This document shows positions 48,956 to 60,083 of a DNA stretch of 64,000 nucleotides, one piece after another. The translations under genes were made by a program, and so were the position numbers. Under the pieces are notes generated by a model. It was not told where the DNA came from, did no database searches, and saw only the letters and a list, made by a program, of their open reading frames with translations. Each line of letters begins with the position of its first letter. Position 1 is the stretch's first letter. The stretch is from Girardinichthys multiradiatus (Eukaryota; Chordata; Actinopteri; Cyprinodontiformes; Goodeidae). The stretch covers positions 19,443,119 through 19,507,118 of the forward strand of contig NC_061808.1 in NCBI RefSeq assembly GCF_021462225.1. The letters run 5' to 3'.

Positions 48956-50039
48956 TGCTTCTAGCAATAGTTTTGGAATTTTTTCTAAATTACACTTTTG
49001 TATTTATTGTGTACTGCAAAAATAAAAAGTAAAAAAGTGTTTCACTTTGAAGCATTAACTATTGTAATTGTACCACTTTAAGATGGGTTAACTGATGTAA
49101 AGTGCATTATAAATACCATGTATTATTATTATTATTTTTATTATAATTTATACAGTGCCACCAACAACATGACAAACATAAATAAAATAGAGCTGTCATT
49201 TTTCTTGTATAAATAAAGCCTCATTATTCAGAATGTCAAGTATGATGAGAGTGACACCTTAAATCTACTATTCACAATTAAGTGTGACTGAAAAAGGAAA
49301 CGGGTGCAATTAAATTAATTTGGGCTGCTGTACAATTAAAGACATGGGCACATGCAGAAAGCTAAACAGTCAAACATGTGGGAAAATCAGGAAAATGTAC
49401 CAGGCAACTTCAACAAAAACGTATGGTAGTTTCTTTTTTCTGGCTCATCAGTAGCCCTTGCATCACTGAAGCTCCTGCATGGAGCTTTCACATACAGTGT
49501 GAAAGTTGGGAGAGTGGTGGATAAAGATACATGACTGAAGTCTCCTGAGATCAGGAGGAAGATAGTTTAGACAGATGCTATTACTCTATATCTTTAGTGT
49601 AATGCTGCTACTTCGCATGCACGTGTCCATTGCAGCACTTGTTTACATACATTGCCAGATCCCCACCCCTCCTCTTACCGCTGTCAATAGGGCTCCTGTC
49701 TGCTCTCACGTGCTGAAAACAGAGTCCAGTGTGTTGTTATTGAGCCATGAAACATGTGATGCTGGCTTGTTGGTACTCCCTTTGTGGTCTGGTAAGTGCT
49801 GCAAGCTCATCCATTTTTTAGGAAGCGATTTTAAGTTTCCCATGACAACTGAAAGTGCTGTGGGTTTATACCTTTGTTTTTTCTACACCCCCGGCTTTCA
49901 TCTCTTTATCTCCACTGGGATGTGTGGTCGAGTGGGAGTATCCATGTGTTGCTTAGCACCATCAACCGTTCACGGGTGTAAATAATGGAGCCGTGACTGA
50001 ACAGGTCCCCAAACGCTCCGTTAAACAGTCCAAAAAACA
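48956..50039. other. Foreign segment inside the Tc1 relic
   Basis: About 1.08 kb with no Tc1 similarity. Near 49065-49140 it has GTACCACTTTAAGATGGGTT, TGTAAAGTGCATTATAAATA and (TTA)n, like the 3' end of a LINE or SINE. The rest (49150-50039) is unassigned. The open frame at 49575-49985 has no recognisable domain. Confidence 0.45.
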
Positions 50040-50690
50040 TCCAAGAAGATTGTGCTAATTCTTTGGGAACTGCAGAGGTCCGTAGATCAGGTCGAAGAAT
50101 CTGCTAACAAGACAATTATTAGTTGTGTAATACAACCACAGTGGCAAGAACAAAGCTGTTGTTTAAAGAAAGCCATAGAAAGTCCCATTTACAATTTTAA
50201 TGTTTCTTGTTTCCACATGCAAAACACTGTGTGTGGTGGAAAACTTAAACTGAACATTACCCAGAACACACCATGCCCATAGTGAAACACAGCATGGTAG
50301 CATGATGCTGTGAGAATGGATTTCTTTAGCAGGAACAGGGAAGCTGGTCAGAATGGACAGGAATTCGGAAGAAACTAAACACTGGGCAGTCCTGAAAGAA
50401 AAATAAACAGCTAGAGGTGAAATGAGACTGTGATAGAGGTTATTCTTTTTAGCACAATAACAAACGTAAAAATAGAGCTATGATTGAATGCTATAGAGCA
50501 ACACATGTTCATGTTTTAGAATGGCGCAGGCAAAGCTTGAGGTCGCTTGTAGAGAAGAATGAGTAGAAGTATGTTAGTAAATTTGCTTACCCAACCTTTC
50601 AGATTTTTAAAACAAATAAAAAAACATAATCTATTCCTTCCACTTTACAATTATGCACTACCTTGTTTTGGTTTATTACATTAGAGTTGT
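50040..50690 (+). mobile_element. Tc1-like relic, right part
   Basis: Resumes the transposase: GAACTGCAGAGGTCCGTAGA, GACAATTATTAGTTGTGTAA, then AAACACTGTGTGTGGTGGAA, AACACACCATGCCCATAGTG and GGAACAGGGAAGCTGGTCAG (catalytic middle). A jump leads to GTTTTAGAATGGCGCAGGCA, and the right-end segment ACAATTATGCACTACCTTGT follows near 50647. Many lesions; dead. Confidence 0.75.
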
Positions 50691-52267
50691 CTTATTTTGC
50701 CAGACGTTTACAGTTGCCACTATATTTAGTTTGACATTACAGGATTCATAAATAGAATGCTGTTATTCTTAGGATTCATTTTAAGCTCTTTTTTCTTTTT
50801 GAACAGAGGGCATCGTGGTTTCATTCTGCCCCTCAAGCCTTTTGATGCCTAATGTCACTATAGCGTATGCTGCGAAATAACATGCAAACATTGGCTTATG
50901 TTTATTATTTAGCCTGTGCTTGTCCTAATTGGCTTCAAATGCTATAAGCATTTACAGACCTCTGATAAAAAGAATGGAAGGAACATCAGAGTAAACACTT
51001 CAGTTTTGACTGCACATGTGGTCAAAAATCTGTAATGATGCATCTATTACCAGCAGGAAACCACAAAGGAGATTTCCAACCATGCTTGCTTTTATCAATT
51101 TATAACTGTGAAAATCACACCAATAAACACCAATACTGTTGCATTTAAATCTGCCAAAACATCTAAAGGGTTTAGTTACCTGCAAGCTTTATAGAAACAG
51201 GCATTTAAATTTTATTCATATTCCCACTTGCCAATTTCTTTAAGTCATTACACATAGCCCCAAACTCTAAATTCATTTGATATTACCAAAAATAAAATGC
51301 TCTTATTTTGTCAAAGGTTTTATTTTTTTGCTGAATTAACAGCCCTGTTCAGGCAGTCTAATCACACCTCCTCTGCTTTCAAGTAGAGCTTTCACCAAGC
51401 CTTATGACAAGGATAACATTTAGCTGATTTTACACCAAGACAAAAAAAGGTTGATTTTGTCTTTGTCTGTTCCCCTGGAAACCAGTCCACCTGAACTGGA
51501 GAACAGAATAGATTTGGGACTTTTCCATTTGCTCCACGGTTCATTCAGACGCGATGAGACAAGACAGCGGGACTGAACGTGCAGAAGGAGTCTGAACTTG
51601 GCATTTCTCAGGCTGACAGATTGGTTTTTGCCTGGTGGCATGACACTTGTAACGGGGCAGCAGAAATTGCCCATGCTTCAACATGAACGAGCTCCAGCAG
51701 CACAGTCGGCTATTGTACCCCTTCCCTCGTTTTGATTCTATTTTTTATAATGCAAGTTATGAAATCTTAAACAGAAACTACTGTTTTCATTTTTGGTCCC
51801 TTTCAGCTTGCCCTGATACAATTAATTGTTCTTGAGAAGATCTGGTTTTTGCTTGAATAAAGATACCTCTACATAACATGGTTAAGAAATTTAAAACCAG
51901 TTATTTTTTCAGTTTTTTCTGTCTCTCAGCTGTCCTTCCTTGTTTCTCAGCGCTCTCCCAGCCTACGAGCTAAGCACTGATTTAGCTGAAAGCCCAGATG
52001 GTGCAGAGCAGCAGGGGGAGTCAGCGGCTGCCAGCCCGACCTGGAGAGCTCACTCTGGGCTACACTTTGCACCATTCCTCCCCCATTCTGTCGCCTTTTA
52101 CAAATTCCACCACATATTTCTGGGGCAAAGCAAGCCGCTTCACTATGTTCAGAAGTACATTGTCACAGTTGGGTATTTTTCGGTGTTTAATCTAAGATAT
52201 GATTGTTCTATGTTTCTGTCAGTCTGACAGGGTATGTCTCTATGTACCCAAAGCAGGGCTTTCACCT
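50691..52267. other. ldlrap1 intron 2, no recognised element
   Basis: AT-rich to neutral DNA without exon or repeat that I can identify. Confidence 0.55.
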
Positions 52268-53859
52268 GGGGCCTCATGTAAGAAAGAGTGTGCAGCTTTC
52301 AAAGTAAAAGTTGGCAGTAGGGAGAAATTCTAAAAGTTGCGGCGCCCAAGAATTTCAGATGTTTGAAACTATGTGTAGGCATGTCACCGCACACGTAGCC
52401 TACATATATCCCAATTTGCAGTGAATTCTGGGCAGCTGCACTTGGCGCTGGAACTGCCCAGTCTCCGCCCATAAATAAATATGCAAAGTAGCATAAATAG
52501 CCGGAAGGCACCTACCACGTGTCCAAATAACCATGGCAATGGAGGGGTTCAGTAAGGCAAGAAAGAGGAGCTTCACTGGATATGAAATATGGATCTCAGT
52601 GTCTGAGATGCAGGCAAAACGTTCAAATTCATTTGGCAGTATTTCTCCCAGTATAAGTAATACATTTTAAAAATTGAGTGGCAGAAGTTTAAATGCTGTT
52701 AACATGGTAGGAGCTGAATTATGATCCATGGTGGAAATAAAACTTATTTAGTAATTTAGGTTATGTGTCAAATCCAAATGGCGCTATCTACCTTCTGCAT
52801 TGAGCTCAACTATAGCTGGCCTGAATATTCCTCCCATATTTCTTTTAGGAAGACTATCACCACACAAATGATGTGAAGTGCTTTAAATCTTTAAACTGTT
52901 CAGGACGTCACATAAAAAAGCAGACAAACAAAAAACATCACATTAGAAGCCAGCCATCAGGCACAGAGCCTACTTGAAGTTTGTTCCCAACACAACTATT
53001 ATAATTAGAATAATTCTAACTGTTATTATGGTATAAATGATCAGTTCAGGAGACAAGTTGAGGAGTGCCATTGCGTTCGTGGGACACATTTGCGCTTCAC
53101 AAATAGGTTGCACATACAGTATATTGAATGAAGATGCTATCTATTCACAAGAGAAAATTAATTTACAGATGTACATAGTGAGAACTTGAATTGGCACCGG
53201 CGATGCATGGCACCTGCTGCTATCCCTCTGTAACAATAGGTCCAGCTATGTGCAGAGTTCCAAAATAATCAGTACAATCTCTGAAAGAAACGCTCCCTCT
53301 GACTGTTTCTATTAGCGATGTCCTCCAGCTGTGCCAAACCTGCCATTGTTCCAAAATAACATGCAACTTTACGCAGCTATTTATGGATATGTGTGATTGT
53401 CTACAGCTTGTTCGCCTTAAGAATCATCACACCTAACTTGTTTAGAATGAATCTGCTGATCCGACACAGTTTTTTTTTTTTTTTAGTGAGAAGGAAAGTG
53501 CCCCCTAGATGATTCACATCCATTTTATGCTTCTCGGTGCACAGACCGATGCGCAATTACATCCACAGGTGACAAAAACGGAGGAAGTTTTAGAGTTTAC
53601 ATCCGACTGAGGTTTTTTCTATCATGTTCTGAGGTGTGTTACGTTATTGTATGAGGTTAAATGTTATACAGTTGATATAGTTTGTTATTGTCGATTGAAA
53701 AAGTTTGTGTGGATTCTGCAAATTTTCACGGCAGGTCAAAAGTTTGCGTGGGTTTCCACACACTTTTCCGCAACATTAATTTTTGTACACTCCAAGTTGT
53801 GCGTAAAACATTGCGCCGCAAAATTGTTGTGCGTAAGTATGCTTCAAACATGAGGCCCC
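52268..53859 (+). mobile_element. PIF/Harbinger-type transposon, non-autonomous
   Basis: Perfect terminal inverted repeats GGGGCCTCATGT at 52268 and ACATGAGGCCCC ending at 53859, the ends typical of fish PIF/Harbinger elements. The 3-bp target duplication is not clear. Inside, from 52533, a degraded MYB/SANT-like frame reads MAMEGFSKARKRSFTGYEIW, then NSFGSISPSISN before a stop, as in the second protein that Harbinger elements carry. I see no DDE nuclease gene. The right end stops only 39 bases before ldlrap1 exon 3. Confidence 0.82.
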
Positions 53860-53898
53860 CGATTTTTATGTGTGTTATTGTCTCTCTCACATCCACAG

Positions 53899-54011
53899 GC
53901 CAGAGCCAGTGCTAAGAAGTTCCGAAAAGTAACCCTGACCGTGTCTCCAAAGGGCATTATCATCACAGACACAGAGACTGCAGATCTAATCGAGGATGTC
54001 TCTATATACAG
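53899..54011 (+). CDS. ldlrap1: LDL receptor adaptor protein 1, exon 3 (PTB domain)
   Basis: Encodes ARASAKKFRKVTLTVSPKGI then IITDTETADLIEDVSIYR. Human ARH reads GKKLQKVTLKVSPRGIILTD and NQLIENVSIYR at this place, so it is the PTB core strands. The acceptor AG is at 53897-53898 and the donor GTACAT at 54012, which is a weaker donor than the others in the gene. The exon is entered in phase 0 and ends in phase 2. The following exon (human ISYCTADKMHDKVFAYIAQ) is not found before 64000, so intron 3 is at least 10 kb. Confidence 0.96.
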
Positions 54012-54064
54012 GTACATTTCAGTCATATTCTAAACATAACATAGCAGATATGAACAAATATATA

Positions 54065-54290
54065 CAGGGCCTTTCAAATGTATTTACACACCTTAAAGAT
54101 TTTCACCGCCTGCCACTTTTCAACTGTGGACTTTAATGTATTTTCTTTGGGTTTTAGGTAGCATATTAACAGAAAGTAATGCATAATTTTGAAGTGGAAA
54201 AAAAATGAATATGTTTCCAAAATGTAACTTTTTGGCCTAGATATAAATCTTTTTGTGTGGCAGAAAGGTAAAACTGCCTATCAGTGTTAC
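54065..54290 (+). mobile_element. Tc1-like left end plus transposase scrap
   Basis: Begins CAGGGCCTTTCAAATGTATT beside TA, continues through CCACTTTTCAACTGTGGACT and AATGTATTTTCTTTGGGTTT, and jumps near 54225 to the transposase middle (AACTTTTTGGCCTAGATATA). Same family as 4436, 10079 and 48560. It starts 53 bases after the exon 3 donor. Confidence 0.7.
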
Positions 54291-55199
54291 CTTTCCTTAT
54301 ATACCTTATCAGCTGTTACAGACCACAGGTCCAATGGCTCGGTCCCTGATCTCCATCTTTTCTTTGCTCTGTCAGGAAATATTTCTTAACTGCTTATACT
54401 ACAATGGCTTTGAATGCAGGTGAACTGATAACATGTTGCTCAATTTGAAAATCACACACCCAGCCATTGCCCGCCCTCTGAAACAAGGAAACAGGCCACA
54501 CACAGTGCCTTGGCCTACAGAGGATGGATTTATCCTCATTTATGAAACCCCACCCCCACCTCCCCAACACCCCCCTGACTCTTGCCTTGTATCTTCCTTT
54601 TTGCACATAAACCGCTTGTGGGAAGACAGCAAGTGGAGGGTGAAAGGAGCGAGTGTAGAGATAAGAGGATCAAATCAAGACTGTATATAGTGCATAGCAA
54701 CTCGAGAGGAAAACACTTAGATACACACGCTGTGTGTGTTTAGTTTCTGGATACCTCTGTAGCTTATATTTGTATATGAGTGTACAGCTTACACATCTAG
54801 CATGTACAGTATGCAATTTGTATTAGTTTTTTTAATGTTATATTCTCTCCTTCTGTAAGCCAAGTTGTTTCCCTCGAGGGGGCAGCTTAGTGGGAGACTA
54901 CAAAGCAAACATCAATGCATTGTGCACATCATTTGCAGAGTGAGACTGCTTTATTTTAAAACTGATCTTCCGACATGAATAGTTGTACTTTTTTTTATTT
55001 CGTTGCATAGCTTTACAATAACTCCACCCCTATGCATCATTTGTAGTAATCTTAATAATACACTAATCATACACTGATGCATGCTAAAGATTTTAATTTA
55101 TCTTGGTAAATGTAATGTTAGCTTGTGGATCAGCTTTCCAAATGTTTGACCCTTTACAGATTTTTTGTGCTTTTGCTTTTTTTCCATACTTACATGTTT
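54291..55199. other. ldlrap1 intron 3, no recognised element
   Basis: No repeat or exon recognised between the Tc1 scrap and the fold-back element. Confidence 0.55.
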
Positions 55200-55421
55200 C
55201 AGATCTATGGAGTTAAATTTGTCTCAATATTATTCAATCAAACAAAAAACGAATCTCAATCAAAACATATTAAGTTGTGATCAAAACTTTCAGAGTTTTT
55301 TCTCACAAAGAGAAAAAAGTTATTTGCAAAACATAAACTTTTATTTGCGCAGGTCAAAAATCTTTGGTTACGAGTCTCGCTTTTTTGGTTTTGACGCTCT
55401 CTGTTTTTGGTTGAACATCCT

Positions 55422-55465
55422 GGGCGGGGCCTAAAGACGAACGCTGTAAGACGTTTCCCTATTGG
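55422..55465 (+). promoter_or_regulatory. Promoter-like GC box and CCAAT box in the left arm
   Basis: GGGCGGGGC at 55422-55430 and ATTGG (inverted CCAAT) at 55461-55465, in a stretch much richer in CpG than its surroundings (55420-55700). A short frame MEQKGRRSRQRLRK starts at 55683 and stops at 55727. The right arm has the same boxes inverted but ACG in place of that ATG. Promoter activity is inferred from motifs only. Confidence 0.35.
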
Positions 55466-56042
55466 TTAGCGCTGACTAAAGCAGCAGACTCTGATCCCCC
55501 GCATCTCTGAACTTCTTCTGCTCCAACTGCAGGGCTTGCAGCGTCGCTTCAGTGAGGAGACATCAACTGTACAGAAGAAAACTGCGGTTAAGTGAGCCGA
55601 AAGTCAGAAATACGCGGTCACGTCAGCCGACACTAGCTCTCTCTTAAAGATTAGCGTCGCGCAGACAAGGTGCATTACGGTAATGGAGCAGAAAGGACGC
55701 CGATCCAGGCAACGGTTGAGAAAATAAGAGGAAAACAGAAAAGTAACCTTCAGAAAATTTATATTAATTACATTTTTACAACTTTCACATTCATGTTTTA
55801 TGTAAAAGAATAAATATTTTATATTTTACTGTACAGTTTTGGAGAAATATCTTGTCAAAATACCTCAAAATGTTCAACCATTATATGCATTTGTCCCACT
55901 TTCAGGAATTTATTTCTCCAAAACCATGAGAGGTGACAACACAATCTCTTCAGATTATATTAGAGGGTCATCTATATTATAACCAGAATTAGTATTTCAT
56001 AATTTCACTGTAGGTTTCTGGAGAAATACACAACTACCCCAA

Positions 56043-56373
56043 CAAAGTACCACAAACGCTTCTTTTTGGTGAGGTCAATGAGATCCTGGGAAGTGGTCTG
56101 GACAGCTTAAAGTGCAAGAGCATCCAGATCTCCTCTGACCTCTTCTGGACCAGAAACGCCCCTCGCCTGTTGAAGAAGGTACAACAACAGCTCTTCTTTA
56201 TTTCCTCAGCTGCTTACAGATGTCTACAGGGCCACGGTGGAAAGCACTCTGTGTCTCAGCAGGACAGTGTGGTGTGGGAACTGCACAGGAGAGGAAGTAT
56301 CACGTGTTGTGAGGACAACACACAGGATTATGGGATGCCGTCTGCCCGACATAGATTCTGTTTTATACTACAC
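56043..56373 (+). mobile_element. LINE reverse-transcriptase scrap in the fold-back spacer
   Basis: Reads, with frameshifts, SGLDSLKCKSIQIS-like and LLKKVQQQLFF, then TVESTLCLSRTVWCGNCTGE, ending RIMGCRLPDIDS. These are C-terminal landmarks of fish non-LTR retrotransposons (STVWxGNCT...GCRLP). Neither a LINE 5' part nor a tail is present, so it may have been captured between the arms or inserted and then truncated. Confidence 0.7.
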
Positions 56374-57214
56374 TTGGGGTAGTTGTGTATTTCTCCAAAC
56401 CTTTACAGTAAAATTATGAAATACTAATTCTGGTTATAATATAGATAACCCTCTAATATAATCTGAAGAGATTGTGTTGTCACCTCTCATGGTTTTGGAG
56501 AAATAAATTCCTGAAAGTGGGACAAATGCATATAATGGTTGAGCATTTTGAGGTATTTTGACAAGATATTTCTCCAAAACTGTACAGTAAAATATTAAAT
56601 ATTTATTCTTTTACATAAAACATGAATGTGAAAGTTGTAAAAATGTAATTAATATAAATTTTCTGAAGGTTACTTTTCTGTTTTCCTCTTATTTTCTCAA
56701 CCGTTGCCTGGATCGGCGTCCTTTCTGCTCCGTTACCGTAATGCACCTTGTCTGCGCTACGCTAATCTTTAAGAGAGAGCTGATGTCGGCTGGCGTGACC
56801 GCGTTTTTCTGACTTTCGGCTCACTTGACCGCAGTTTTCTTCTGTACAGTTGATGTCTCCTCACTGAAGCGACGCTGCAAGCCCTGCAGTTGGAGCAGAA
56901 GTTCAGAGATGCGGGGGATCAGAGTCTGCTGCTTTAGTCAGCGCTAACCAATAGGGAAACGTCTTACAGCGTTCGTCTTTAGGCCCCGCCCAGGATGTTC
57001 GGTTGAACAACAGAGAGCGTCAAAACCAAAAAAGCGAGACTCGTAACCAAAGATTTTTGACCTGCGCAAATAAAAGTTTATGTTTTGCAAATAACTTTTT
57101 TCTCTTTGTGAGAAAAAACTCTGAAAGTTTTGATCACAACTTAATATGTTTTGATTGAGATTATTTTTTTGTTTGATTGAATAATATTGAGACAAATTTA
57201 ACTCCATACAGATC

Positions 57215-59210
57215 ATCAGACAAATTTTATTATAAGACGTAGATAACTAACGTAAACACAAAATGCAGTTTTCAAATGCTGTTCGATTTCAGTTTTCAAT
57301 AAATTAAAAAAAGCTATTCAACCAACCCGGCCCAATGTGAAAACTAAGTGCCCCCCAAAGCTTATAAATGCTTCTGACCCCTTTTTTGCCATCAAGTGTT
57401 TACAGTAACTAACAATGACTCTTTTACTTCACTGTGGAGTAGCTTTGGGCCACTGTGATGACCATAGATGATGAACCTCGAGAACAGTTGTAACAGGCTA
57501 TCCAAGCAAATGGTCAGACACGGAACCATAAATTTGTACTTATTGTCAGCAATGATTAGGGCCATGGGTTAAGCACATCCACATCTACAAATCTTGGCCA
57601 AAATATGAATATTTATAGCTATTGGAGCTAACATGTGCAAAGTTCTGATATTTGTTTTAAATAAATAAGAAATGTAAATCACAAGAAATTATTATTATTA
57701 TTGCTGTTGTTGTGAAGTGTCTATTATTGGGATGAAAATGGCATGAAAGTAAATCGTTTTATAAAAAAACTTGTTTAAAAAACATCATTGTAAAAGAAAA
57801 TCTACCCTTTGTTCGGCAGAATGGAAGCAGTGAGTATATATCCTGTTACTAGAGCTTGCAAAGATCTGATCTCCAGTTCTAAGTGGAGCTGTGGGAGTTT
57901 GATCAATGCAGCAGCTTACCCGAACCAGCTAATGACTGGCTGGTTTGATTCTGAGTATTGACCACTTGGTGAGGCTTTTATTTACTGTGAGGAACCCGAT
58001 CCATATCCAGGTATTGAAAACTAATACTCTGTGGTCCTATTCCAAATAAAAAAACATCCTTCATTTAAAGCTGACACTGATCCTCCCAGGGAGAGGAACA
58101 TTGTGAGGGTGTTTGCAGCCTCCGTCTGGTTATATGTTAATCATTCATATTCCCTTGAGAGCTCTCAGTGACCAACCAGCATATCAATCAGTGAAACAGG
58201 CGGTTCTCATAGAAAAAAATAAACAACCTCAATGCTGACTGACAGCCCACCTTTTAATGATGCACATTGCTCTGACTCACTGTCTGTCAGATGTCTGCAG
58301 TGAAGCTACAGAATATGACAGCGCTCAGGAACATTCTAAGAAATAGCTCTCCTTTTTCTTTTGTTTTTTAGACTGTTGTCATTTACTATGTTATTAAAAC
58401 ATTTGTCTGCTGCACTGCGCTGGAAGCTCTGTTTTTTATTTTTCTACCTTGACTTGAAACTAAAGAGAAATAGCAAATATTTTGCATTAACAGCAGGTAT
58501 TTTTTGCTAAGTTTATTGTGAATGTTTCTGGCTTTGATGTCTGATTTTCTGTTGAGGCTTTGTTCTGTAAATCTTTCCAATGATTTTCATTTTCTGCCTC
58601 TCACGTACCGGTGCTCTACACTGAGAAAAGATCAAAAGCTTAACAGTCCAGAGAGGCCCGTCAAAGATATGATGCAGATTGACAGCCCGGCTTCTGTTGT
58701 TCAGGCCCAGCGTGAAGCTGTCAATTATTTTTTTATACTGTTATTTCAAGCTGAAGGACACTGATGTCTTTTGTGCTGTCAAAACAGTGGCAGTTATTTT
58801 ATTTTTGTTTTTATCTTGTGAATGCTTTTTGTGTATTATTCTTTAAAATAAAATATTCTAAATGTATATTTTCGCATCAAGGGGTTTTTGTTGGCAGATT
58901 TACAGTATTTTCATTTGATACATAGAATTATATGTTCCAGTAATGCGTAATTATGAGCAGTGCTTCTCAGTGTGATTTAACCCAACCAATGTTTAGTGGT
59001 AGAGTCACAAGTTATTTGAATTATTTATGTTCAGACCCTCTTTATTCTTTTTGCTTACAGCCGGGGGGTCAAACTCAATCACAGAAGGGGCCAAAACCTA
59101 AAAAAACAGACTACATCGGGGATCAAACAGGATTTATTCTTACTCATAAAAGTCAAAAAGCCATGTTTTCAACAGAATATAAATTTAAACCAAAGTATCT
59201 GAACCCAGTA
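57215..59210. other. ldlrap1 intron 3, no firm element
   Basis: 57320-57620 has a texture like an old transposase remnant (ACTTCACTGTGGAGTAGCTT) but I cannot assign it. 59060-59200 begins GGGGGGTCAAACTCAATCAC, which resembles the start of a known type of fish repeat. No exon seen. Confidence 0.45.
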
Positions 59211-59215
59211 ATGGA

Positions 59216-59240
59216 TACACACACACACACACACACACAC
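59216..59240. repeat. (CA)n microsatellite
   Basis: About twelve uninterrupted CA units. Confidence 0.95.
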
Positions 59241-59973
59241 ATACAACGCTTCAACATTGTCTTTCTATGCATCTGATTATGAAGCAAGGTAACTATAGCT
59301 AAGCCAAGCTGCCACAGATTTTATTGTATGTTGGGAAACTGTTGCATGAGCATTATAGACAAAGACAGCATATATACTGTACATAAGTGTTACTGCTAGG
59401 ACATGTATGTAAAACCTACTAAGCTATCATATCAACAGTCCAATATTAAGGTTTACAATGCCCACTCTCTGTCTGTACTAGTGAGGGTTAAATCACCTGA
59501 GCATGCTGATCGCTTGATGTGGCTCCAACAGTAGGGCAGTCTAACCTGTTTTGTGAATAACAGTGAAGTATTTGACAACTTTGGGGTCTTGCAGTGATTG
59601 TGCTTAGAGCGTTGGACTTGTATCCTAGATGTTCAACTGATCATTAAGTATGGGAAGAAAAAAAATCTTCATTGTGGTATTCTAAATGCTGTACTCCCAT
59701 AACACTATTATGTGGCTGCCTTGCATTTCAGTGGCATATTAAAACATGCAACTTTAAGCAAAATGTGTTTTAGAATATGGTCATTTTGGTCATTTTGAAA
59801 ATTATACTACGATAACTCTAATGCAGGCTGAAAGAGAAAAGGCTCTAAACATACTAGATAAAATACTCTAATTAGACCATAACTGTCAGATACTTAAAAA
59901 AACATAAAATCTTAGCTATAATGTCACATATTTACTGGTAAATCTTCATTATAATGTGTTGACCAAATTTATT
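59241..59973. other. ldlrap1 intron 3, nothing recognised
   Basis: No repeat or exon recognised. Confidence 0.55.
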
Positions 59974-59990
59974 ATACATATATATAGAGA

Positions 59991-60072
<82 letters not shown>

Positions 60073-60083
60073 CATATATATGC
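59974..60083. repeat. (CT)n(TA)n compound microsatellite
   Basis: About eighteen CT units followed by about twenty TA units, with decayed TATA/CATA edges. Confidence 0.96.

Larger units (their letters stand above)
55206..57208. mobile_element. Fold-back element with ~836-bp inverted arms
   Basis: The left arm (55206-56042) is the reverse complement of the right arm (56374-57208) with only a few percent differences. The ends are TATGGAGTTAAATTTGTC and its exact complement. CAGATC flanks both sides (55200-55205 and 57209-57214), a 6-bp target duplication. Each arm holds an AT-rich outer part, a CpG/GC-rich middle (GC box, CCAAT box) and an AT-rich inner part with iterated TTTTGGAGAAATA motifs. 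The 331-bp spacer is LINE-derived. No transposase is present. Superfamily unknown to me. Confidence 0.9.

Noticed and set aside
49575..49985. 136-codon open frame as a secreted or membrane protein gene
   Set aside because: No splice structure, homology or conserved motif; it lies in a segment embedded in a Tc1 relic.
55207..55434. A frame starting at the very tip of both fold-back arms (MELNLSQYYSIK) as a real protein
   Set aside because: It is repeated only because the arms are copies, it is frameshifted at the end in the right arm, and it has no recognisable domain.
56170..56419. Small gene in the fold-back spacer
   Set aside because: The peptide is a decayed LINE reverse-transcriptase C terminus.
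57320..57620. Transposase remnant
   Set aside because: Only vague resemblance; no catalytic motif or inverted repeat could be pointed to.
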